Assembly: GCA_026398275.1 (NCBI GenBank)
Contig: JAPLTF010000037.1
Coordinates: 1-53,380, forward strand
DNA length: 53,380 nucleotides
Source: Verrucomicrobiota bacterium
GTDB lineage: Bacteria > Verrucomicrobiota > Verrucomicrobiia > Chthoniobacterales > Terrimicrobiaceae
Direction: 5' to 3'
The notes under the pieces are model-generated. The model was given only the letters and a program-made list of their open reading frames with translations. It was not told the DNA's origin and ran no database searches. Positions 7,959-16,480 of this stretch are shown piece by piece (position 1 is the stretch's first letter; the number at the start of each line of letters is the position of its first letter). A program made the position numbers and the translations under genes.

Positions 7959-9269
7959 ATGACATCAAGAACCATGAGCCGACAGACTCCGCTGCGATTC
8001 GGAGTGAATTACATTCCGTCCAAAAATTGGTGGTATTCCTGGCAGGATTGGGATGAGAGATCTGTGTCGGACGACCTGGATGCCATTGCCGGTCTGGAGA
8101 TGGACCATATCCGCATTCAGATCCTCTGGCCCGTATTCCAGCCGAATCGTCATTTCCTGAGCAACAGCGCGCTCGACCGGCTTTCGAGTATGGTGGACAT
8201 GGCGCACGCGCGCGGGCTATCGGTTCAAATCGCGGTCCTTGACGGATGGCTGAGCGGGTTTTCGTTTTTTCCAGCATGGAAAGACGGGAGGAACATGTTC
8301 ACACATCCTGACCTGATCGCCGCCGAGAAAGCCCTGTTCAAGGGGATTGCGGATCGGGTGGGAAGCCATCCGGGGTTTCTCGGGTTTGACCTTGGAAATG
8401 AACTGAGCGTGCTGGTGGAGAGGGGTGAGGCCTGCGGGTTGTCTGAGGGCGACCGATGGGCCGCCGATATGCTGGGCTTTTGCGCAGATCTCGCTCCGGG
8501 GAAATTCCACGTCAATGGCGTGGACCACTGCCCCTGGTTCTGGGATACGGCCTTTTCCCGACGCGGTCTGGCCAATACGGGTTCAGCGACTTCGCTGCAC
8601 ACCTGGACAAAATTCACACAGGCACTCGATCTTTATGGCCCACTCGGAACCGGCAGCGTCCACCTAGCCGAATACTGCGTCGAGCTCGCAAACGCCTATG
8701 CAGAGGATCCCGCACGTCCGGTCTGGATCCAGGAATTCGGCGCCTCTTCCTGCTGGATGTCTCACGAAGAAATCCCGGAGTTTGCAGAGAAGACGATCCG
8801 CCACGCCGCGACGTGCCGGAATGTCTGGGGCTTTACCTGGTGGTGTTCGCACGACATCCCACCGCATTTTTCAGACTTCGATCCCATGGAATACGATTTG
8901 GGGTTGCTGACGACGGCCAACGAGGTGAAGCCGGCCGGAGCCCGTGTTATGCAGCTCATCAGGGAGTTCCGGACTTCGCAGCCGATGGCAATCGATCGCC
9001 CGGACGCCCTGATTTTGCCGGACGGACTTCTGGGAGAGCCCCAGGCGGAGCCGCGCGGCTGGCAGTTTGCACGGCGCTACATGCAATGCCTCGACGATGG
9101 CCTTCGTCCAGCCATCGTTCTCGAAAGCCGCGCAACTGATTCCGCCTACCTTGCGTCACGAGGCATTCGGAACCTGATCGGCAACATGGAGGCAGGGCCG
9201 ATTTTCTGTTTCTCGACGGCCATGTCGAGGCATCGGGAGAATACTCAAAAAATCGCGACTGCTTTTTGA
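7959..9269 (+). CDS. clan GH-A (GH5-like) glycosidase, 3' end probably rearranged
   Basis: The protein is 436 residues with no obvious signal peptide. It shows a GH5-like barrel: F-G-V-N-Y-I-P near the start, DHIRIQILWPVFQP, then G-F-D-L-G-N-E-L-S with candidate acid/base Glu148, and V-W-I-Q-E-F-G-A-S with candidate nucleophile Glu259. G-F-T-W-W-C-S-H-D follows. These support a retaining beta-glycosidase such as a mannanase or glucanase. The last ~28 residues are not credible protein. In another frame the same DNA encodes the tail of an H-x9-DG pseudopilin, so the original C-terminus has probably been lost. The catalytic barrel seems complete, and activity is possible. The alternative start at 7974 is equally plausible. 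Confidence 0.7.
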   Translation: MTSRTMSRQTPLRFGVNYIPSKNWWYSWQDWDERSVSDDLDAIAGLEMDHIRIQILWPVFQPNRHFLSNSALDRLSSMVDMAHARGLSVQIAVLDGWLSGFSFFPAWKDGRNMFTHPDLIAAEKALFKGIADRVGSHPGFLGFDLGNELSVLVERGEACGLSEGDRWAADMLGFCADLAPGKFHVNGVDHCPWFWDTAFSRRGLANTGSATSLHTWTKFTQALDLYGPLGTGSVHLAEYCVELANAYAEDPARPVWIQEFGASSCWMSHEEIPEFAEKTIRHAATCRNVWGFTWWCSHDIPPHFSDFDPMEYDLGLLTTANEVKPAGARVMQLIREFRTSQPMAIDRPDALILPDGLLGEPQAEPRGWQFARRYMQCLDDGLRPAIVLESRATDSAYLASRGIRNLIGNMEAGPIFCFSTAMSRHRENTQKIATAF

Positions 9270-9277
9270 ACGATTAA
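9176..9277 (+). pseudogene. remnant of an H-x9-DG pseudopilin tail
   Basis: In the frame ending at the TAA 9275-9277 the DNA encodes R-Q-H-G-G-R-A-D-F-L-F-L-D-G-H-V-E-A-S, then G-E-Y-S-K-N. It matches the C-terminus of the pseudopilin at 7154 (K-A-N-F-L-F-L-D-G-H-V-E-A-S-E-E-Y-S-K) and keeps the H-x9-D-G spacing. No start or body of that gene remains. It overlaps the end of the GH5-like gene in a different frame and so marks a deletion or recombination junction near 9176-9185. Confidence 0.75.
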
Positions 9278-9341
9278 ACCCGAAAACGGCGGTTCCCGTA
9301 GCGGAACGGGGAACCCGTTTCGTAATCGCAGTTTTCGGGTT
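9277..9341. repeat. nested palindrome (REP-like or terminator-like)
   Basis: AACCCGAAAAC (9277-9287) and GTTTTCGGGTT (9331-9341) are perfect 11-bp inverted arms. Inside them GGTTCCC (9291-9297) pairs with GGGAACC (9309-9315). The structure starts at the stop codon of the pseudopilin remnant. There is no T-run after it, so a small palindromic mobile repeat is as likely as a terminator. Confidence 0.6.
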
Positions 9342-9451
9342 AAAGTAAAACTTAACAACCTGTCTGGATGATTTCCATTTTACTGATTGTAATGAAACGC
9401 ATTGTGATTAGCTCGCCGGAACGCACCCGTTGACTTCGTCATTGAATTCCA

Positions 9452-11749
9452 ATGAGTATCGCTTTCCACCTCTCGTTCATTTTTCGCGCCGGCAAAAATC
9501 ACCCTGTTCCGAATACCTGGACGTATTTCAAGAAGACGTTCCGATGGGATTCCGGTCAGCCGACCAAGATGTTTTTCTCTGCGGATCCTACGGCTCGACT
9601 GTGGATCAACGGACGTGTGGTGCTCACGCGTGTGATGAGGTTCGTTTCTCCGCAGATCCATTGGTGGGGTGTGCCAACCTTTCAGCGTTCACGCGGAGGA
9701 GCCCCTGGCATCGCGATCCATGGCCACTTCCTCAAGACCGATTCCACGTGGCTGTGGCGCCCTGCGGATGAGTTTCTGAGTCATTCGCACCAAACCATTG
9801 GCGGCAACGCGCAGCGCATCCGTTTCCCGGTAATTCTGGATGCACGACTGATGGATTCAGATCAGACCAAATGGTCGAGATCCGTCGATGTGCGGTCCGA
9901 GGCCTGGTCGCGTCCTGTCCTTAAAGAAACCCCTCCACTTACTCGAAAGGAAGAATTTCCCGTGCGGGTGGTCGCTGTTGGAACAGTGACGCCTCCTCGA
10001 ATAACTGAAGCCCCTCATCGCGATGCTCAGGTCAGTAGCCTGGTCAAGCACTCCCGCTACGAAATGGATGATGCGAGGGCGAAACATGACACCCGCTCGC
10101 TCACCCGGCTGCAACCAGGCAAGGATGGCTACGCCACTCTGGATTTCGGCAAGCCGCTGCATGGTTATCTGCGATTGGAAATCCTGGATGCGCCCGCCGG
10201 AGCTGTTCTCGATTTCACTTATGGAGAAATCCGCTATGACCTCCACGCCGAGAAGCGGGTCCTCCTTGACGATGGGTCTTTTGATCCCGAGTTGACCGTT
10301 GGCACCCCATTCGGCGATCGGATCACTCTGCGCGGAGGTGCCCAAACCCTGGAGATCCCGGAAGAGAGAACATGGCGTTGGTTGATGATCACATGGCGGA
10401 ACACGACCGCGCCAATTGATATCGGCTCCATCTCCATCATGACCAGCCAGCATCCGGCTCCGGAACTGGGATCCTTTTCCGCCACTGGACAAAGGGACAT
10501 ACCCAAGCTCGTCGAACTCTGCCTCGACCATGCCAAAGTGACGATGTCCGATGCCTATGTGGACACTCCCGGGCGCGAGGATGCCCAGTGGCTGGAGGAT
10601 ATCCAACACCGTGCGCAACTGGCCGCCCAGTGGTTTGGCGATACCGCCCTGCGTCAGGTCACTCTGCGCCACACCGTGGAACAACAGACCGCAAGCGGAC
10701 GCTTCCGGGTTTTTCCTCCCGAAGACTATCAGGAGCAGGGATTGCAGACTTTGGATTGGGGCATCGTCTGGATCGGGATACTTTACGATGACTGGATGTG
10801 GACCGGAGAAACGACGCGCCTCCGGAAATACTTTCCCAATCTGGTGCGATTCCTCGATTTGGCGCACTCGCAGACAAACTCCGAAGGCCTTCTCGTTGAC
10901 CGGACATGCATGACGGATCTTCGCTGTGCGCTTCGCGCCAACCTGGATAACGGCGAAATTGAGAGTATCCCGAACGCCTGGTATTATGGATTCCTCAAAA
11001 ACGCCATCGCTCTTGCTCGGGCCATCGGAAAACAGCATCCAGCGAATGAGTGGCTCCGTCGGGCAGAGCGCGTCCGCAAGGAGTTCCGGCGATTTATCAA
11101 CCAAGCGGGCCCGACAAAGGGTCTGGTCTCGGAAGTCTGGTCGCCGGTTACGGGACCAAGAGGATTCGGACAAGCGGCGAGTGTCTCTGCGGTCTTCCAT
11201 GGACTCCTCACACCCGGCGCATCCATCAAAGTTCTCGAAGCCGCTTTCGCTACGAAGGACGGTTCGCCACCACGCGGCGTTCACCGCTGGAACAATCCGA
11301 CCTATGCCTATCGCGCTTTGCGCTGCCTCAGCGATCACGGGCTTGGGAAAAAGGCAGCCGCCCACTTTCTGGAGCGATATCGCCCCTATTTGCCCGACGG
11401 CCCCTTGCCGGAATATTTTGTACCCGGTGCCGGACAACCTGACGATCCGACAGGCTCACATGGCTGGGCGGCCGTCCCGCTCGTCTGGCTGCACGACACG
11501 GTGCTCGGTGTGCGGATTGCGAGTCCGGGTGGTGCCAAACTCACGTGGAACCCGGTGGATGTCGGATGGTCGGAGGCTCATGGAAAAACCATGACCCCCC
11601 GCGGACTGTGCACGGTGAAGGCCGATTGGAAACGGCAACGTTTTTTGCTGAAGCTTCCGCCCGGATGCACCGCAGACATCACTTTGTCAGCGAAAAATCG
11701 ATCTGGAGCCAGGACTTGGAGAAGCGTCCGGGGATCGTTTGAGGTTTGA
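9452..11749 (+). CDS. GH78-like alpha-L-rhamnosidase, N-terminal domain possibly shortened
   Basis: The 765-residue protein has the GH78 order. An N-terminal beta domain (PNTWTYFKKTF, RLWINGRVV) comes first, then a beta-sandwich with DGYATLDFGKPLHGYLRLEI. The helical barrel is introduced by the conserved SDAYVDTPGREDAQWLED, and a C-terminal beta domain follows. Directly after V-S-P-Q-I the sequence jumps to H-W-W-G-V-P-T-F. The other GH78 protein here has about 20 residues at that place (DQLDVAAHLKPGRNVV). The duplicated fragment at 2575-2782 retains T-V-E-D-I-D-L-A-E-F-L there. An in-frame deletion is therefore likely, at the edge of the 131-bp repeat. The barrel looks intact. No Shine-Dalgarno sequence or clear signal peptide is seen. 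Confidence 0.75.
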   Translation: MSIAFHLSFIFRAGKNHPVPNTWTYFKKTFRWDSGQPTKMFFSADPTARLWINGRVVLTRVMRFVSPQIHWWGVPTFQRSRGGAPGIAIHGHFLKTDSTWLWRPADEFLSHSHQTIGGNAQRIRFPVILDARLMDSDQTKWSRSVDVRSEAWSRPVLKETPPLTRKEEFPVRVVAVGTVTPPRITEAPHRDAQVSSLVKHSRYEMDDARAKHDTRSLTRLQPGKDGYATLDFGKPLHGYLRLEILDAPAGAVLDFTYGEIRYDLHAEKRVLLDDGSFDPELTVGTPFGDRITLRGGAQTLEIPEERTWRWLMITWRNTTAPIDIGSISIMTSQHPAPELGSFSATGQRDIPKLVELCLDHAKVTMSDAYVDTPGREDAQWLEDIQHRAQLAAQWFGDTALRQVTLRHTVEQQTASGRFRVFPPEDYQEQGLQTLDWGIVWIGILYDDWMWTGETTRLRKYFPNLVRFLDLAHSQTNSEGLLVDRTCMTDLRCALRANLDNGEIESIPNAWYYGFLKNAIALARAIGKQHPANEWLRRAERVRKEFRRFINQAGPTKGLVSEVWSPVTGPRGFGQAASVSAVFHGLLTPGASIKVLEAAFATKDGSPPRGVHRWNNPTYAYRALRCLSDHGLGKKAAAHFLERYRPYLPDGPLPEYFVPGAGQPDDPTGSHGWAAVPLVWLHDTVLGVRIASPGGAKLTWNPVDVGWSEAHGKTMTPRGLCTVKADWKRQRFLLKLPPGCTADITLSAKNRSGARTWRSVRGSFEV
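9528..9658 (+). repeat. 131-bp perfect inverted repeat, copy B
   Basis: These bases are the exact reverse complement of 2642-2772. This copy is within the N-terminal coding part of the GH78-like gene and is continuous with family-like residues on its 5' side (WTYF). It is probably the original location. Confidence 0.95.
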
Positions 11750-11849
11750 AAGTATCCGCTCCCGCTCACCTATTTGCAATAAGAAGTCTCTTTTCGGAAT
11801 CGAGAATAAAAATGAGTCAAGCGATGAATCGGCCGTTTGTTTTCCTGAA

Positions 11850-13262
11850 ATGAGCGGGTCCTCCCCAAACACAACATCGGGACCGAAGAGGTATTCGGTC
11901 GGCACCCTCACCTACACGCTGCCGGGTCTGGCATTTTTGATGGGGTGGCTGCTGTGGGGTGATTTTTGTTTTACGCTGATGGAGTCGGTGTTCCCTGCGG
12001 TGTTGCCTTTGAAACTCAAGCATCTGGACGCACCGAGTTGGGTGATTGCGCTCATTGTTACGGGGATTCCAGGTCTTTTGAATGCGACGGTGTGCCCGGC
12101 GGTGAGCTTTTTGAGTGACCGGCATCGCAGTCCGATGGGGCGGCGGATTCCGTTCATTCTCTTCACGATTCCGTTTCTGTGCGCGTTTCTGATTTTGCTC
12201 GGTTTCGCGGGTCCGATTGCGGCGTTTCTGGCCAAGCACGGGATTGTGTCTGACGCACGGTTTGCGGCGCTGATCATGTGCGGGGTGTTCACGGTGGGGT
12301 TTCAGTTTTTCAACATGTTCGTGGCCTCGGTCTATTACTACCTCTTCAACGATGTGGTGCCTCATGAATTCCTCGGACGGTTTTTGGCAGCGTTCCGGGT
12401 GGTGGGAACGCTTTCGAGCGCGCTGTTTTCGTTCTTCATTTTTCCCCATGCCGAGACGCATTTTACGGCAATCTTCACCGGTGCGGCGGTGCTCTATGGC
12501 GTGGTCTTCTATTTGATGTGCCGGTATGTGAAGGAAGGGGCGTATCCTCCAGCGCCATTGATGGCTTCACAATCCCGTTCCCACCTCGTGGCTGGCATAA
12601 AGACGTTTTTTGTCGAGTCGTTCTCGCGACGGTTTTATTGGCTCTTTTATGCGTGGGTCGCGCTTTCTGCCGCCGGCGGAACGATCATGGTTTTCCAGGT
12701 CTTCTTCGCCCAATCGGTCGGGCTGACGCTGACCCAGTTGGGACAGTTCTTGGGGACTGCGGGAATCGTCACGGCCGTTTTGTTGCTGCCCTGTGGCGTG
12801 TTCTCCGACCGATATCACCCGGTGCGCACGATGCGGATCGCCGCCACGGCCATCCCGTTCTTCAGCATCCTGCCCATTGTTTTTGTGGTGGTGCCCGTCC
12901 CCCCGGATTGGGTTTTCTTTGTTTGGTGTGTGACGTATGGTGCCATTGCCCCAGTGACAGCCCTCTACTGGGCATCCGAGTTGCCGACCTACATGCAGAT
13001 CCTCCCGCGCGAGCGATATGGCCAGTTTTCCTCTTCCAACGCCATGGTTCGTTCGCTGGCAACAATGGCCGGAGGGGTGCTCGGTGGCGGATTTCTGGAT
13101 TTCTTGAAAACCTTGTCGCCAAACCCGGACGACGCCTTTCGTTTCATCCCGCTGTGGCTGGCCGGGTTCCAGGCACTGAGCGCCGTGGCCTTCTGGCTTC
13201 TCTACACCGAATGGAAAAAACGTGGGGGTCGGGACGGATATATCCCGCCCGCAGTTGGTTAG
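11850..13262 (+). CDS. MFS transporter, probably sugar/oligosaccharide type
   Basis: The protein is about 470 residues with roughly 12 hydrophobic segments and belongs to the major facilitator superfamily. The loop S-D-R-H-R-S-P-M-G-R-R-I-P between segments 2 and 3 corresponds to MFS motif A. It resembles the GPH/SLC45-like sugar symporter branch. A second F-S-D-R-Y-H-P-V-R-T loop marks the internal repeat. I chose the ATG at 11850 because the longer frame from 11739 overlaps the rhamnosidase end and adds a polar, unconserved extension. The gap to the rhamnosidase gene is 100 nt. It likely imports the sugar released by the glycosidases upstream; that link is an inference from position. Confidence 0.75.
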   Translation: MSGSSPNTTSGPKRYSVGTLTYTLPGLAFLMGWLLWGDFCFTLMESVFPAVLPLKLKHLDAPSWVIALIVTGIPGLLNATVCPAVSFLSDRHRSPMGRRIPFILFTIPFLCAFLILLGFAGPIAAFLAKHGIVSDARFAALIMCGVFTVGFQFFNMFVASVYYYLFNDVVPHEFLGRFLAAFRVVGTLSSALFSFFIFPHAETHFTAIFTGAAVLYGVVFYLMCRYVKEGAYPPAPLMASQSRSHLVAGIKTFFVESFSRRFYWLFYAWVALSAAGGTIMVFQVFFAQSVGLTLTQLGQFLGTAGIVTAVLLLPCGVFSDRYHPVRTMRIAATAIPFFSILPIVFVVVPVPPDWVFFVWCVTYGAIAPVTALYWASELPTYMQILPRERYGQFSSSNAMVRSLATMAGGVLGGGFLDFLKTLSPNPDDAFRFIPLWLAGFQALSAVAFWLLYTEWKKRGGRDGYIPPAVG

Positions 13263-13466
13263 GATTTCTGTGACAAAAGAGCCCTCGGGCAAAACCACTT
13301 ATTAACAGCGTCCGCATTTTCTGATCGATCTTGTGGATCCCCGGGCCTCTCGGCACCGGACATCCTCGAAATGCCCGGCATTTTGAAAGAATTTCAGCCA
13401 GCCAGCGGGAGCTTGGAGGATTTTTGCGGCAATGGGCTCCAGGGTTTGCCAATATGGCGGCCTGAC

Positions 13467-16430
13467 ATGACGACACTTTCTTTTGAGCGATTGGGAGCCC
13501 GGATGTCCGGCGAGCTCGTGACTGGCGGGACGATGAGGAAGCTCTACGCGACCGATGCCTCGGAGTATCAGGAGATGCCGCTGGCGGTGGCATTTCCAAG
13601 AGACGAGACCGATGTGCGCGAGATCATCCTCTTCGCGAATGAGAACCGGGTCGGAATCATTCCGCGAACGGCGGGCACCTCGCTTGCCGGGCAGGTGGTC
13701 GGCGGCGGGATCGTGGTGGACCTCTCCCGGCACTTCGGGCGGATTCTCGACATCAACAAGGAAACGCGCAGGGTCCGCGTGCAGCCGGGGGTCGTTCGCA
13801 ACGAGCTGAATTTTGAGCTGGCGAAGCACGGGTTGTTTTTCGGCCCGGAGACCTCGACGGCGAACCGGGCGATGATCGGAGGCATGGTGGGGAACAATTC
13901 GTGCGGATCGAACTCGATCGTTTACGGAAGCACGCGCGAGCACCTCGTCTCGGTGCGCGGATTTTTCAGCGATGGAAGCGAGGGGGTGCTCTGCGGTCTC
14001 TCCCCGTCGGAGTTTGGGGACAAATGCCGGGAGGATGCGACGATGGAGGGCCGGATCTACCGCTCGATCCGGGAGATGCTTGGCAACGCCGGGAACCGGG
14101 GCCTGATCACGGAGAATTTCCCACAGAAATCCATCCCCCGCCGCAACACGGGCTATGCGCTCGACCTCCTGATGGATGCGGATGTTTTCGATCCGGAATC
14201 CCCGCAGGAGTTTAACTTCTGCAAACTCATCGCGGGTTCGGAGGGCACGCTTTTCTTCGGTCTGGAGTTCGAGCTCGATTGCAGCCCGCTTCCCCCGCCG
14301 CATGTCGCCCTGGTTTGCGGTCATTTTCATTCGGTGGACGAGGCGCTGCGCGCGAACCTTGTGGCATTGGATTTCGGCCCCTCGGCCTGCGAGCTGATCG
14401 ATCGTCACATCCTGGAATGCACGCGATCGAATCACTCCCAGGCCCAAAACCGGTCGTTCGTTGTCGGGGATCCTGGAGCTGTTCTGGTGGTGGAGATCCG
14501 GCGGGATCAGGAAGCAGAGATGGAGGCCGCTGTGGCGGCGCTGCAATCCGCCTGGCAGGCGGCGGGATTTGGCTATGCCACCCCCGTGCTGCGAGGGGCC
14601 GAAGGCAACAAGGTCTGGGAGCTGCGCCGTGCGGGGCAGGGGCTCATGAGCAATGTCGTCGGTGATGCCAAGCCGCGCGAGGTTGTCGAGGACACGGCGG
14701 TGGACGTCCACGATCTGCCCGCATATATCGCGGAGTTCAAAGCGATTCTTCAAAGTAAGTATGGCATCGGGTGCGTGTATTATGCGCATGCGGGAAGTGG
14801 CGAGCTGCACACGCGCCCGCTCTTTGACCTCAAGACCGAAGAGGGCCTGAAAACCTTCCGGGGCGTCGCCACCGACATTGCTCACCTCGTGAAAAAATAC
14901 CGCGGGTCGCTCAGCGGCGAGCACGGTGACGGACGGCTGCGCGGCGAGTTCATCCCGCTCATGGTCGGGCAGGAATGCTACGACCTGATGAAGGCGGTCA
15001 AGGCCGCGTTCGATCCGAACAACGTCTTCAACCCCGGCAAGATCGTGGACACGCCGCCGATGGACACGCACCTGCGCCACAATCCGGGCGCACCCACGCC
15101 GGAATATGAAACGGTCTTCGATTTCAGCGATGTGGCCGGCGTCGTCCGCGCCGCCGAAAAATGCAACGGCTCAGGCGACTGCCGGAAGTCGCACATGGCC
15201 GGCGGAACGATGTGCCCGAGCTACATGGCCACCCGCGAGGAAAAGCACACGACTCGGGCCCGCGCGAACATCCTGCGCCATATTCTCAACCATCCGGCCG
15301 ACGCGGCGAAGCCGTTCGACAGCGCCGAGATCAAGGAGGTGATGGACCTCTGCCTTTCCTGCAAGGCCTGCAAAAGCGAATGCCCTTCGAGCGTGGACAT
15401 CGCGAAACTCAAGGCGGAGTTCCTGCAGCACTATCACGATTCGCACGGAGTTCCGTTCCGCTCGCGGCTGGTCGCGGGATTTTCCGATGGCGCGCGGCTC
15501 GCCTCGATTGCCCCCGGGATCTACAACGCCATCTTTCAGACCCCGTGGATCCGCAAAGCCTTCAACAGGGTTGTTGGGTTTCATCCGGAGCGCACGCTTC
15601 CAAAAGTCAACCGCGTGACACTGCGGCACTGGCTCAAGGGCCACACTCCGCTGCAGCCGGTCGGCCGGCGGAACGGCCGCGTGCATCTCTTCTGCGATGA
15701 GTTCACCAACTACAACGACCTCGACGCCGGGATCGCCACGGTCGAGTTGCTGGAGCTTCTCGGCTACGAAGTCGTTTTGCCCGCACATGTCGAAAGCGGG
15801 CGCGCCTCGCTTTCAAAAGGCATGGTCCGCCGGGCGAAATCCTTTGCCGATAAAAACGTGCGGCTGCTCGCCCCGATGGTTTCGGAATCGGAGCCGCTCG
15901 TCGGCATCGAGCCGTCCGCAATTCTGGGATTTCGCGATGAATACCCGGTTCTGGTGGACCCCCCGCTGCGGGAAACGGCGAGAGCCCTCGCCCCGCACTG
16001 CCTGCTGCTCGACGAGTTTATCGCGCGGGAAGCGGATGCCGGGCGCATCTCCGGTGAGGTTTTTACCGACCGCGCTCAAACGATCCACCTTCACGGACAC
16101 TGCCATCAGAAGGCGACGGCCTCGCTGGATCCCACGATCCGGATGCTGACGCTCCCCAGGAATTACTCGGTAAAAATTATTCCGTCCGGCTGCTGCGGAA
16201 TGGCCGGCTCGTTCGGCTACGAGGCCGAACATTACGACGTCTCCATGAAAGTCGGAGAGCTTGTCCTTTTTCCGGCCGTCCGAAAGACATCCGCCGACGC
16301 CCTCGTCGCGGCCCCGGGAACGAGCTGTCGCCACCAGATCCACGACGGCACCAAAAGAAAGGCGCTGCATCCCGCCGAGATCCTGAGATCGGCATTGTGC
16401 GGGGAGGACGGCACGATGCCTGCGCTCTAG
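13467..16430 (+). CDS. fused FAD/Fe-S 2-hydroxyacid dehydrogenase (YdiJ/GlcD-GlcF type)
   Basis: The protein of about 987 residues fuses a GlcD-like flavoprotein with a GlcF-like iron-sulfur subunit. The FAD-binding PCMH domain shows P-R-T-A-G-T-S-L-A-G-Q (residues ~66-76) and a G-G-M-V-G-N-N-S-C-G-S segment. The FAD-oxidase C domain ends in LSGEHGDGRLRGEF. Two ferredoxin-type clusters follow: C-N-G-S-G-D-C with later C-P-S-Y, and C-L-S-C-K-A-C-K-S-E-C-P near residue 629. A CCG-type domain follows (S-G-C-C-G-M-A-G-S-F-G). Relatives oxidise D-lactate or D-2-hydroxyglutarate and pass electrons to the respiratory chain. The ATG at 13467 (M-T-T-L-S-F) matches the usual start of relatives; an in-frame ATG at 13371 adds an unlikely 32 residues. 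It is a stand-alone gene, convergent with the next. Confidence 0.85.
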   Translation: MTTLSFERLGARMSGELVTGGTMRKLYATDASEYQEMPLAVAFPRDETDVREIILFANENRVGIIPRTAGTSLAGQVVGGGIVVDLSRHFGRILDINKETRRVRVQPGVVRNELNFELAKHGLFFGPETSTANRAMIGGMVGNNSCGSNSIVYGSTREHLVSVRGFFSDGSEGVLCGLSPSEFGDKCREDATMEGRIYRSIREMLGNAGNRGLITENFPQKSIPRRNTGYALDLLMDADVFDPESPQEFNFCKLIAGSEGTLFFGLEFELDCSPLPPPHVALVCGHFHSVDEALRANLVALDFGPSACELIDRHILECTRSNHSQAQNRSFVVGDPGAVLVVEIRRDQEAEMEAAVAALQSAWQAAGFGYATPVLRGAEGNKVWELRRAGQGLMSNVVGDAKPREVVEDTAVDVHDLPAYIAEFKAILQSKYGIGCVYYAHAGSGELHTRPLFDLKTEEGLKTFRGVATDIAHLVKKYRGSLSGEHGDGRLRGEFIPLMVGQECYDLMKAVKAAFDPNNVFNPGKIVDTPPMDTHLRHNPGAPTPEYETVFDFSDVAGVVRAAEKCNGSGDCRKSHMAGGTMCPSYMATREEKHTTRARANILRHILNHPADAAKPFDSAEIKEVMDLCLSCKACKSECPSSVDIAKLKAEFLQHYHDSHGVPFRSRLVAGFSDGARLASIAPGIYNAIFQTPWIRKAFNRVVGFHPERTLPKVNRVTLRHWLKGHTPLQPVGRRNGRVHLFCDEFTNYNDLDAGIATVELLELLGYEVVLPAHVESGRASLSKGMVRRAKSFADKNVRLLAPMVSESEPLVGIEPSAILGFRDEYPVLVDPPLRETARALAPHCLLLDEFIAREADAGRISGEVFTDRAQTIHLHGHCHQKATASLDPTIRMLTLPRNYSVKIIPSGCCGMAGSFGYEAEHYDVSMKVGELVLFPAVRKTSADALVAAPGTSCRHQIHDGTKRKALHPAEILRSALCGEDGTMPAL

Positions 16431-16480
16431 CAAACGCATGCCTGCCGGAGCGCGGGCGCGGCTGGGGCCTGGCCGCCGGA

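Noticed and set aside
13302-15080. Long minus-strand frame opposite the FAD/Fe-S dehydrogenase
   Set aside because: Arg/His/Pro-rich composition of an antisense shadow; the plus-strand gene has all domain motifs.
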